Shown piece after piece: positions 53,802 to 61,888 of a stretch of 64,000 bases of DNA. Origin of the DNA: Stappia stellulata (lineage in GTDB: Bacteria > Pseudomonadota > Alphaproteobacteria > Rhizobiales > Stappiaceae); assembly GCF_020176715.1 (NCBI RefSeq), contig NZ_JAIVMF010000002.1:62001-126000 (forward strand), given 5' to 3'. The translations under genes were made by a program, and so were the position numbers. Numbering within the stretch: position 1 is the first letter of the stretch; each line of letters starts with the position of its first letter. The notes under the pieces were generated by a model. The model did no database searches, was not told where the DNA came from, and was given only the letters and a program-made list of their open reading frames with translations.

Positions 53802-55298
53802 TCATCGCAAGAGATGCCCGAAACGCACTTTGGCCGCGGCGCGCTGTTCCGGCGTCGGCCGGGAACTGGCCGGAAACTGGTCGCGCCAGTGAAATGGGAT
53901 GCAGGCGTCGATGATCATCCGGGAATTGGTGATATCACCGGCCGCGCGCTGCTCCGGCGGAATGCGCGGATCGGCCGGTGACGTCCATGCCCCGCGGATG
54001 AAGTCGGTGGAGGTTGCCGGGTCCGAGCGGGTCAGCGCCGCCCAGATCACTTCGTCCAGATTGGACGGATCGATATCGTCGTCGACGACGATCACCCATT
54101 TGCCGCCATAGGCGCCGGCATGACACTGACAGGCAATGTGGCCGGCCTGGCGCGCATGGCCTGGATGGCGCTGCTCAATGGCGACGACGGTGAGCATACG
54201 GGCGCCGCCCACTTCATGGCACCATACGCCCGCAATGCCGGGAATGCCGCTAGCCTCGATGTTGCGCCGCACGATTGCCGTCCGCGTGATCGCCCGGAAA
54301 CGCGAATATTCGTCCGGCAGGCTTTGGGGAATGAAGCCGAGCAGGATCGGATCGCTTCGGTGATAAATCGCAGAAACCCGGACAAGCGGCCGCTTGCGCC
54401 CGGCTTCTGTATAGGTGCCAGTCCAGTCTCCGAACGGTCCCTCGGGCACCACGGCTTCGGGGTCGACGAAGCCTTCGATGACGATTTCGGCATTGGCGGG
54501 GAAGGGCAGGCCGGTATGGCGGCCGCGGACGAGTTCGAGCGGCCGGCCTCGCATGCCGCCGGCAATGTCGTATTCGCTGATCTCGGCCGGTGCCTCGATG
54601 CCGGAGAGGAGGAAGGTGAGGGGATCGCCGCCGACGACGATAGCGACCGGCATATGTTCGCCGCGCGCGGCATATTTCTGATGGTGCAGGCGGCCGTGCT
54701 TGCCCGGCCCGGCATTGTAGGACAGGCTCTGGCGATCATTCAGCATCACCCTGTAGCAGCCGAGATTGAGCCAGCCGCTGTCGGGATCGCGGGTCAGGTT
54801 GAAGCTGCCGGTGCCGATATAGCGGCCGCCGTCTCCCGGATGCCAGAGTGGTGTCGGGAAGATGTTGAGGTCGATCGCGTCGCCCTCCAGCACCGTGTCG
54901 AGGATCGGTCCGGTATCCACGATCGTCGGCGGGATCAATGCGTCGTTCGGCCGGTAGATCTCGGAAAAGCCGTTGCTCAGCGCCTGCTTGTCATAGTGTG
55001 CGGGAAAGCCGAGGGTCATCGCCTTGCGTTTGCCGCCGAAGATGTTGGTGAGCACCCGGAAGCCTTTGGCGTGGCCGGGGATCTCGTCGAACATGAGGGC
55101 CGGCGTTGAATCGGAATGACTGACGAGTTCGGTGGCCGCGCCGATGCCTTCCTGCCAGTCGACGCCGGTCAGCACTTCCAACTCCCCGAGTGCCTCCGCC
55201 TCGGCGATCCAGTCGCGCAGATCCGAATAAGCGACGTCGAAGCGTTGCCTGTCGGTTGGACCTTCCACAGCGTGACCGTTGTCGCCTGCCTGAGCCAT
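53802..55298 (-). CDS. UbiD-family prFMN-dependent decarboxylase
   Basis: A 498-residue member of the UbiD family. The N-terminal half has LNLGCYRVMLNDRQSLSYNA with GPGKHGRLHHQKY, as in UbiD prFMN sites, and EGPFGDWTGTYTEAGRKRPL carries the conserved Glu (about 286) of the E-G-P-F-G motif. It is convergent with the regulator gene. The cofactor would come from the UbiX homologue at 44827. UbiD enzymes reversibly (de)carboxylate aromatic, heteroaromatic or alpha,beta-unsaturated acids; this one lies next to an importer for carboxylates. Confidence 0.88.
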   Translation of the reverse strand: MAQAGDNGHAVEGPTDRQRFDVAYSDLRDWIAEAEALGELEVLTGVDWQEGIGAATELVSHSDSTPALMFDEIPGHAKGFRVLTNIFGGKRKAMTLGFPAHYDKQALSNGFSEIYRPNDALIPPTIVDTGPILDTVLEGDAIDLNIFPTPLWHPGDGGRYIGTGSFNLTRDPDSGWLNLGCYRVMLNDRQSLSYNAGPGKHGRLHHQKYAARGEHMPVAIVVGGDPLTFLLSGIEAPAEISEYDIAGGMRGRPLELVRGRHTGLPFPANAEIVIEGFVDPEAVVPEGPFGDWTGTYTEAGRKRPLVRVSAIYHRSDPILLGFIPQSLPDEYSRFRAITRTAIVRRNIEASGIPGIAGVWCHEVGGARMLTVVAIEQRHPGHARQAGHIACQCHAGAYGGKWVIVVDDDIDPSNLDEVIWAALTRSDPATSTDFIRGAWTSPADPRIPPEQRAAGDITNSRMIIDACIPFHWRDQFPASSRPTPEQRAAAKVRFGHLLR

Positions 55299-55354
55299 GT
55301 CGCGCTCTCCTCCCTCACTGTCTGACCGTTCCGCATGTGAGCGCAGTGATGTTC

Positions 55355-55370
55355 AAAGTGTCAACAGAAA
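55355..55370. promoter_or_regulatory. operator-like palindrome AAAGTGT-CA-ACAGAAA
   Basis: Located 57 nt before the start of the UbiD-type gene (minus strand). The left arm is identical to the best copy; the right arm matches at the ACA core. Confidence 0.55.
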
Positions 55371-55481
55371 AGGGAAGTTAGCTGCAGAAAATCATTGAAC
55401 ACCATTTCATGCTGTAGAAAAGCCCGCGAAAAACCAAATGTATATGAATTGACATTGCTTGGTTTATTGCAAGACTTTGAA

Positions 55482-55497
55482 AAACTGTCAGCAGTTT
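55482..55497. promoter_or_regulatory. operator-like palindrome AAACTGT-CA-GCAGTTT
   Basis: Located 76 nt before the TctC-type start. Arms pair at six of seven positions. A TTGACA at 55449-55454 lies upstream, so the site would fall just after the promoter core. Together with the site at 55355 it occupies the divergent region between the decarboxylase and the transporter. Confidence 0.55.
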
Positions 55498-55572
55498 GGA
55501 GGATGCGAGCTGCCGTCCCGGCGCGTAAACCCGCACCAGACGTCCCTGAGCAAATGTGAGGAGGAAAGAGCC

Positions 55573-56655
55573 ATGAGTGCACCGAACAGGATTGCCGCGA
55601 CGGCGGTACTTGCCATGGGGCTGGCATCTGTGCCGGCCCTTGCCGAGACGCCGTTCTACGAGGGCAAGACCATCGAGGTTTTGATCAACTATTCCGCCGG
55701 CGGCCCGACCGATGTCGAGGCACGGCTGATCGCCCGGTATCTGGGAAAACATATTCCCGGCAATCCGACGATTATCGCCCGCAACCGCGCTGGTGCTGGC
55801 GGCATGATCGGCATGAACTACATGGCGGATGTGGCCAAGCCAGACGGGTTGACCGTGGCAATCTTCTCGCCGCCGGTCTTCACCGAAGTGCTCGGCGATG
55901 CGGGACTTGATACCCGCTTCAAGGACTTCGTCTGGTTGTCCTCGCTCGCCGTGCCGCAGATCTGCTACGTGCGCCGCGACACGCCGCCGGGCATCGAGGA
56001 TCCAGCCGATCTCCTGCAGGCCGAGACTTTCAACGCGTCCGGCATCCGTCCCACCAGCACGCACGACATCCGCATGCGCCTGTCACTCGATGTGCTGGGC
56101 GTCGACTACAATTACGTGACCGGCTATAAGGGTCTGGCAGGTGCCTCTGCCGCAGTCCTCCAGAACGAGGCGCAGTATTCCTGTGGCTCGATCGCCAGCT
56201 ACCGGTCCTCCGTGGTGCCGTCGATGGTGGAGACCGGCATTGCCCTGCCGCTCTTCTATTATGCGGTCGTCGATGCGGAGGGGAACGACGTCCTCGATCC
56301 GAGCCTGCCTGACATCCCGACATTCCGGGACTATTACCGGTCCGTCCACGGCGAAGACCCGTCCGGTGAGGTCTATGAGGTCTTCGAGGCGGTCAACAAT
56401 CTGAAGACCAGCCTGCAGCGCGGCTCCTTCGTTCCGCTCGGCACGCCCGAGGAGGCGGTCGACGCCCTGCGTCAGGCCTGGAAGGCGCTCGAGACCGATG
56501 AGGAATTCCTTGGCGCGTACGAGGAGGCGTTCCAGGCGAAGCCGGTCATTGCGCACGGTGAGGAGACGATGGCGCTGATCGAATCCCTTGATGACATCGA
56601 CGCCGACCTCGTGAGCTTCCTTAGCGACTACATCGCCGCCGGCTCCGACAACTGA
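55573..56655 (+). CDS. tctC: TctC-type periplasmic binding protein of a tripartite tricarboxylate transporter
   Basis: A 360-residue exported protein. The signal peptide spans residues 1-24 (cut near ALA-ETPFY). The mature part has the family pattern IEVLINYSAGGPTDVEARLI, NRAGAGGMIGMNYMADVAKP and DGLTVAIFSPPV, which form the two loops that hold a carboxylate. The start at 55573 is set by GAGGAAAGA before it. It delivers the substrate to the TctA-TctB protein encoded next. Confidence 0.88.
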   Translation: MSAPNRIAATAVLAMGLASVPALAETPFYEGKTIEVLINYSAGGPTDVEARLIARYLGKHIPGNPTIIARNRAGAGGMIGMNYMADVAKPDGLTVAIFSPPVFTEVLGDAGLDTRFKDFVWLSSLAVPQICYVRRDTPPGIEDPADLLQAETFNASGIRPTSTHDIRMRLSLDVLGVDYNYVTGYKGLAGASAAVLQNEAQYSCGSIASYRSSVVPSMVETGIALPLFYYAVVDAEGNDVLDPSLPDIPTFRDYYRSVHGEDPSGEVYEVFEAVNNLKTSLQRGSFVPLGTPEEAVDALRQAWKALETDEEFLGAYEEAFQAKPVIAHGEETMALIESLDDIDADLVSFLSDYIAAGSDN

Positions 56656-56828
56656 CCAGCTCCGGCCGGGCGATCGCATGGCGGTCGGCCGGCCGGTCCG
56701 GGACTGTTTAGAGCCTGACTGCCCGGCTTGCATCATCCCCGGTTGCGTGGAGCGGGCGGGAGTTAAGCGGCGCCGGCCCGTTCGCGATGGCGGCGGCACG
56801 GTGTCCGGCGAGTGTCACGGAGACCACG

Positions 56829-58808
56829 ATGTATGACATGATCCTGAGCAGCCTTGCGGCTGTCGTTGCCTGGCCGGCCATTGGATATCTTGTGCTAGGC
56901 ACGATCCTGGGTCTCTTTTTTGGCGCGGTGCCGGGCCTGTCCGGCCTCGTCGGCATGGCGATCCTGTTGCCCTTCACCTTCACCATGGAGCCGGTCGCGG
57001 CCTTCGCCTTCCTGCTCGGCATGTACGCTGTCACCACGACGAGCGACACGCTGGCCTCGGTGCTGCTCGGCATCCCGGGCACCTCCGCATCCCAGGCCAC
57101 CATCCTCGACGGGTATCCAATGGCAAAAAAGGGCGAGGCGGCGCGGGCTCTCGGCGCCGCCTTCTTTGTCTCCGCTGTCGGGGGGCTGCTCGGCGCGCTG
57201 TTCCTCGGCCTGTCGATTCCGGTCCTGCAGCCAGTCATTCTCGCCTTCGCCCAGCCGGAATTCTTCATGCTCGGTGTTCTGGCACTCACCATGGTGGCGT
57301 CGCTGTCGGGGGGCTCGATCCTGCTCGGCCTCGTCTCCGCCCTGCTTGGGCTCTTGATCTCCTATGTCGGCTATTCGCCGACCGACGCGATCCCGCGCTA
57401 CACCTTCGATGTCATCTATCTGTTCGAGGGCCTGCCGCTCATTCCGGTGATCCTCGGCCTGTTCGCCCTGCCGGAATTGCTGGCGCTGGCCGTCGGCAAT
57501 ACCTCGATCTCCCGCGTCGACCAGACCGAAACGCGCTCGCGCATGCTCGACGGAGTGTACGATGCCATCCGCAACTGGTGGCTCGTCCTGCGCTCCAGCG
57601 CGATCGGCTGTTATGTCGGGCTGTTGCCCGGGCTCGGCGGCTCCATCGTCGACTGGATCGCCTACGGCCATGTCGTGCAAAGCTCCCGGGACAAGAGCAG
57701 GTTCGGCGAGGGCGACATCCGCGGCGTGATCGCGCCGGAAGCGGCCAACAACGCCCAGAAGGGCGCCGCCCTCATCCCGACGGTCACCTTCGGTATTCCC
57801 GGCAGCGCGCCGATGGCGATCCTGCTCGGCGCCCTGCTCATTCAGGGCCTGCAGCCGGGCCCGCAAATGCTGACCACCAAGCTCGACATCACCTTATCCA
57901 TGATGTGGACGATGGTGATCGCCAACGTGCTCGGGGCCGGGCTACTGTTCCTGTTCGGCCGCTATCTCGTCCGGCTCACCTTCGTCCCCGGCCATCTCAT
58001 CGTGCCGGGCGTTTGCCTGTTTCTGTTCATGGGAGCCTGGCTTGCCACCAGCAATATGGGCGACTGGGTCGCGCTGCTCCTGTTCGGCATGCTTGGCTAT
58101 CTGATGAAGTGCGGTGGCATCCCGCGTGCCCCGCTGGTTCTCGGTATCATTCTTGGCCCGATCATGGAGAACGCGCTCGCCATCTCGCTGTCTGCCTATA
58201 ACGGATATGGCTGGATAGGCCGACCGATAGTCGTGGTCCTCGCCGTGATGGTCGTCGTATCGCTCGGCTATGCAATCTGGAACCACGCCTGGCGAGGGAG
58301 CGCCACTTCCCCCGTGGATGGCCTTGACGCGCACATGCCGCGACCGGGCGTGGTTGCGGCTCGGCCGGTCGACCAGCTCCTGCCGCTTGTCATCCTCACT
58401 GGCGCCTTTGTCGCTGCGGCGGTTCTTGCCGTGGACTGGCCCGCAAACAGCGCCCGCTTCCCGCTTATGACCGGCATTCCCGGAGCGGTCCTTGCCGTTG
58501 TGGCTCTGGGTGTCGCGTTTCGCCATCTGCAGGCCGATCGCGCTGCGGGCAGGGGGCTCGGCGCGCCGCCGCAGCCGCTCGGTCGTGTCCTGCATTTCGC
58601 CTTCTGGTTGTTGGCCATCGTCGGCGTCACGATCCTGCTCGGTCAGCGCATCGCCCTGCCGCTCTTTGCCGGACTCTATCTTGTGGTCTGGGGTGGTTAC
58701 GGCTGGCGGGTTGCCGTGCCCTATGCGCTCGGCTGCCTTTCGGTCCTTATGCTGATCTTCGATCAAGTCGTGGCCGTCAGTTGGTATCCGGCATTGGTTC
58801 TGCGATAG
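56829..58808 (+). CDS. tctA: tripartite tricarboxylate transporter, TctA fused to a TctB-like domain
   Basis: A 659-residue membrane protein. Residues 1 to about 495 are TctA: GAVPGLSGLVGMAILLPFTF, GIPGTSASQATILDGYPMAK and the second repeat LLPGLGGSIVDWIAYGHV with TFGIPGSAPMAILLGALL. The final 145 residues, after a polar linker, have four hydrophobic helices (LLPLVILTGAFVAAAVLAVD, ARFPLMTGIPGAVLAVVALG, FWLLAIVGVTILLG, LGCLSVLMLIFDQVV) in the TctB pattern. No separate tctB is present. The start at 56829 (GGAG upstream) is preferred over 56787. Import is driven by a sodium or proton gradient. Confidence 0.85.
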   Translation: MYDMILSSLAAVVAWPAIGYLVLGTILGLFFGAVPGLSGLVGMAILLPFTFTMEPVAAFAFLLGMYAVTTTSDTLASVLLGIPGTSASQATILDGYPMAKKGEAARALGAAFFVSAVGGLLGALFLGLSIPVLQPVILAFAQPEFFMLGVLALTMVASLSGGSILLGLVSALLGLLISYVGYSPTDAIPRYTFDVIYLFEGLPLIPVILGLFALPELLALAVGNTSISRVDQTETRSRMLDGVYDAIRNWWLVLRSSAIGCYVGLLPGLGGSIVDWIAYGHVVQSSRDKSRFGEGDIRGVIAPEAANNAQKGAALIPTVTFGIPGSAPMAILLGALLIQGLQPGPQMLTTKLDITLSMMWTMVIANVLGAGLLFLFGRYLVRLTFVPGHLIVPGVCLFLFMGAWLATSNMGDWVALLLFGMLGYLMKCGGIPRAPLVLGIILGPIMENALAISLSAYNGYGWIGRPIVVVLAVMVVVSLGYAIWNHAWRGSATSPVDGLDAHMPRPGVVAARPVDQLLPLVILTGAFVAAAVLAVDWPANSARFPLMTGIPGAVLAVVALGVAFRHLQADRAAGRGLGAPPQPLGRVLHFAFWLLAIVGVTILLGQRIALPLFAGLYLVVWGGYGWRVAVPYALGCLSVLMLIFDQVVAVSWYPALVLR

Positions 58809-59202
58809 CGCTGTCAGGTCAGGGCAGTGGTGAGCCCAAGCGGGTGTCTGCGTGCCATCCAGGCTCTGTCCTGGCGCCAGATCGACCCTGCCGGGCGGGC
58901 CCGGCAGGGTGTGGCCGTCGACCGGATGCGACGCCTGTTCGCGCTTGTGTTTCAATGTCCTTTCATTCCCCGAAATGTCAAAAAGTCGATCCGAACGCCT
59001 GAAGCAGTTTGCCCGTGCGCGCTTGATGCAGATGTGCGGTGGACTCAGCTTCGCGTCTATCTGGATAGGCCCAGCTGTTTCGCCAGGATCGTTTCAAAAT
59101 TCATCAGACCGCTCCGCTGCCCGCTCGTTTCTTCGCCTTCATAGTCGGGGCAGGGGCCTGGTGCCCCGGTCGGAGGCGGAGGCGCGGCGGTCCCGCTGTC
59201 CA
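58809..59202. other. 394-nt convergent gap
   Basis: No gene is supported. It lies between the transporter and the convergent operon. A strong perfect inverted repeat sits at 58885-58910; the rest shows nothing notable. Confidence 0.5.
58885..58910. terminator. perfect 12-bp GC inverted repeat
   Basis: ACCCTGCCGGGC and GCCCGGCAGGGT flank GG. It lies 77 nt after the TctA-type stop, between convergent genes, so a transcription-blocking role is likely although T runs are missing. Confidence 0.55.
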
Positions 59203-59733
59203 TCAGCCGCCGACCAGGAAGGACTGATCGCGCGCGACGAAGCTGCGCGGGGTGAAGCGCACGAAGACGTTGGTCCGGGACTCCGGTGCGTCGGCGAAAC
59301 GGGGATCCCAGCCGGCGCGGTTGGACCCGAGATATTTGGACAGGAGCGCGATCGCGGTGTCGGCGTCCCAGGGGTGAGGCCGGGCAATGCCGCGAAAGCC
59401 AAGATGCAGGAAGCGCCCGGTGGGCTTGTCGAAGTCGACGATGCCGACGGCGGCATTGGGGGCCTGTCTCACCTTGTCGGGAAACGTGTCGCCCCGGTTG
59501 GCGCTGATGAACCAGAGATCGCGCCCGTCATGATGGAACCACAGCGGGGAATCGCAGGCCGTCTCCGGTTTCCACGTGGCGAGATGGGCAACCAGCGGCC
59601 GCTTGAGGAATTCCACCACGTCGAAGGCCGGCTTGCGCCCGTCGTGGGTCAGTCCCGCGAGATCAAGCGCCGTCGTATCTGTCGCGGCTGTCACGTCTGA
59701 CATGTCTGTCGTGTTTGGCGGGCTGTCGTTCAC
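59203..59733 (-). CDS. PNPOx/FMN-binding split-barrel protein
   Basis: A 176-residue protein. KRPLVAHLATWKPETACDSP, LWFHHDGRDLWFISANRGDT and the charged KVRQAPNAAVGIVDFDKPTG follow the pyridoxamine-phosphate-oxidase-like split-barrel pattern in which strands alternate with an FMN- or F420-binding loop. A disordered N-terminus of about 30 residues precedes it. It is the last gene of the five-gene operon and overlaps the gene before it by 4 nt. A role as flavin reductase or redox partner is possible. Confidence 0.78.
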   Translation of the reverse strand: MNDSPPNTTDMSDVTAATDTTALDLAGLTHDGRKPAFDVVEFLKRPLVAHLATWKPETACDSPLWFHHDGRDLWFISANRGDTFPDKVRQAPNAAVGIVDFDKPTGRFLHLGFRGIARPHPWDADTAIALLSKYLGSNRAGWDPRFADAPESRTNVFVRFTPRSFVARDQSFLVGG

Positions 59734-60830
59734 GGTGCGCGCCCTCCCGTGGGCATGCTGTCCGGCGCTGTGGCGCTTGCGTCGAGACCGCGGACCGCGA
59801 TCCGGGGCAGGAGATCTTCAATCCATGCCCGGTTCCAGCCGGTCCGGGCGCTGGTGAGCACCATGAGCGGAACGGCGCCTTGCGGGTCGCGGATCGCCGT
59901 ATAGGCGCCATGCGTGTCCGACACGAAGGACAACAGGCTGCCGTCAGAGAGCCTCTCTGTGCGGCAGGGGTGTTTTTCCTCCGTCCATGGCCGCAGGCGG
60001 TCGTAGGCGTCGGGGTGGTCGAAGAGGATCGCCCGCAGCTCGTGACCCTTGTCGGGACCTGTGTCGAAGACGAACTCGAACTCCCGGTGGGCCGGGTAGT
60101 CGAAGACGATCACGCTGTCGAGCGCAAGGCCCGTGTCGGCCGGCAGCTCCACGCCGATGTCGAGGCCGTCGGCCTCGCCAGCAGTCAACCAGGTCGTGCG
60201 CCGGGGGCGCCGGTCGCGCCGCCAGCGCAGGAAGCCGATCGGCGCGTTGACCGGGTCGGGAGCATGGCGGGCCCAATAGCTGAGCCTTGCGTAGGGTGTC
60301 GCCAGCAGGGCACGGGCGCGTACGGTGTCGAGCCGGGCGAGGGAGCGGAAGACGTCGGCCGCGCCGTCGGCGCCCAGCTCGCCCGATGTCACGGCCAGTT
60401 CGCAGGAGGTGCGGGAAAGCCGCGCATAGCCGCCCTCTCGCCCCTGGAAATCGCGGCCGTGCCAGCCGACGTAGCCGCCGGGGAGGTCGAAGGACGTAGC
60501 CGCAGAGCCCCACAGGCACGGCAGGTCGCCGGCCGCCGGACCCCAGTCGTAGAGAAACTGCTTGAGCCGGAAGGTCGTGGCGCCGCGTCTTGCCTCAAAA
60601 CGCAGGGAACAGGGATTGGCCGTGCCCCAATTGGCGCGATGTCCGCTGCCGTCGCCGCGTCCGCCCGGCGGTTGCTCCCTGCGCAATGTCCAGGTGATGT
60701 CCCAGCCCGCAAGGCCGTCGGGCGCGAAGATCGGAAAATTCACATCCTCCTGGATGTCCGCAAGCGGCAGGTCGTGCAAAAGACCGTCGGCCGGGGCGGT
60801 TGCGGGGCGGGTGTCTTTGGTGTCGGCCAT
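59730..60830 (-). CDS. unrecognised 366-residue protein of the FGE-like operon
   Basis: Start at the ATG 60830 (MADTKDTRPATAPADGLLHD). The sequence is rich in Trp, Arg and Asp and seems beta-rich: GLAGWDITWTLRREQPPGG, RLKQFLYDWGPAAGDLPCLW, FDLPGGYVGWHGRDFQGREG, VIVFDYPAHREFEFVF. No signal peptide or membrane helix is present. No domain is recognised. Its place between the PNPOx-like and GTPase genes suggests that it is a dedicated part of the system. An upstream extension of the frame to 61145 is rejected because it overlaps the GTPase gene and is Arg-rich. Confidence 0.65.
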   Translation of the reverse strand: MADTKDTRPATAPADGLLHDLPLADIQEDVNFPIFAPDGLAGWDITWTLRREQPPGGRGDGSGHRANWGTANPCSLRFEARRGATTFRLKQFLYDWGPAAGDLPCLWGSAATSFDLPGGYVGWHGRDFQGREGGYARLSRTSCELAVTSGELGADGAADVFRSLARLDTVRARALLATPYARLSYWARHAPDPVNAPIGFLRWRRDRRPRRTTWLTAGEADGLDIGVELPADTGLALDSVIVFDYPAHREFEFVFDTGPDKGHELRAILFDHPDAYDRLRPWTEEKHPCRTERLSDGSLLSFVSDTHGAYTAIRDPQGAVPLMVLTSARTGWNRAWIEDLLPRIAVRGLDASATAPDSMPTGGRAP

Positions 60831-60856
60831 GCGCTCTTGTCCGGGTTTGCAAGGGG

Positions 60857-61888
60857 TCACGCGAGTGACAGGGCATCGATGCTCGGCAGGCCGGAGCCGG
60901 GGTCCGAGTGGCGCGACAGCGCCAGATCGAGCGCACCGCGCAGCGCGTCCGGGTCGAGATTGCGTCCGATCACGGTGGCGCTCAGCGGCGCGGCCGGGCG
61001 GTCCGTTTCGGTGACCGGCTCGAGCGGAAAGAGCACGCCGTTGACGACGTGAAAGGCGACCGGGGCGGATGCATCGCGGCAGGCGGCGATCCCCTTCAGG
61101 CGGATGAGATCCTGCCCCAGGATGGTGGAGAGGGCGAAGAGCCATTCACCGATGACCGCCGATGTGATGTTTCCGTCATGGCGCAGTGAAAAGGCGGCGA
61201 TATCGGTGTGGCGATGTCCGTGGGGCGCCGTGCCCGGATCGGGAAGCGAGGCCTCGCGGTCTTGCCAGCCCGGTGCGAAGAGCTCGCAGACGGCATCGTC
61301 GCGTTCGATGATCCGGGCCGCGGGGTTAAGATCGCCAAGCCGCCGTTCGAAACGGGCGCGCTCCGTGCCGACCGCAAGGTCGGTCTTGGTGAGCGCAAGC
61401 GTGTCGGCCGTGCGGATCTGGTCGTGCAGGATGTCTTCCGGCATGCCGGTGCCGCGCCAGGCGGTGAGGTCGGCGCAGGCCAGGACCCTGCGAATGGCGA
61501 GACGCGCCGACAGCAGCGGGTCTGCGGCGATCGCCCCGATCAGTGCGGATGTCTCGGCAAGACCCGACGCCTCGACCACGATGCCGCGAAAGGGACGGTC
61601 CGGTCGCGACAGGTCGGCAAGTGCTGCCACCATGCCCTCAAGCCCGGTGCAGCACATGCAATCGCCGGAAATGCCCACATTGATATAGCCGGCGCGGGCG
61701 AAGAGGTCGGAATCGATGCTCTCCTCGCCGATGTCGCCAACCACCATGTCGACATCGACCGGGGCCGCGCGGTCGAGGGCATCGCGCAGCAGCGAGGTCT
61801 TGCCGCTGCCGAGCGGGCCGGTGACGATCACCAGCGGTCGCCGTTGATTGCCCCCGGCGCCGCCGCTGCGCTCCTCCAGGCGGCTCAT
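60857..61888 (-). CDS. COG0523/CobW-family metal-chaperone GTPase
   Basis: A 343-residue P-loop GTPase. Walker A is GPLGSGKTS (residues 24-32); the family mark is the metal-binding C-x-C-C in GDCMCC (Cys 77, 79, 80); the base-recognition motif is LTKTD (about 166-170); the C-terminal CobW_C domain follows (SLRHDGNITSAVIGEWLFAL). A short His patch (PHGHRHTD) precedes it. These proteins load metals into client enzymes. Overlap of 4 nt with the FGE-like gene makes that protein the first candidate client. Confidence 0.88.
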   Translation of the reverse strand: MSRLEERSGGAGGNQRRPLVIVTGPLGSGKTSLLRDALDRAAPVDVDMVVGDIGEESIDSDLFARAGYINVGISGDCMCCTGLEGMVAALADLSRPDRPFRGIVVEASGLAETSALIGAIAADPLLSARLAIRRVLACADLTAWRGTGMPEDILHDQIRTADTLALTKTDLAVGTERARFERRLGDLNPAARIIERDDAVCELFAPGWQDREASLPDPGTAPHGHRHTDIAAFSLRHDGNITSAVIGEWLFALSTILGQDLIRLKGIAACRDASAPVAFHVVNGVLFPLEPVTETDRPAAPLSATVIGRNLDPDALRGALDLALSRHSDPGSGLPSIDALSLA

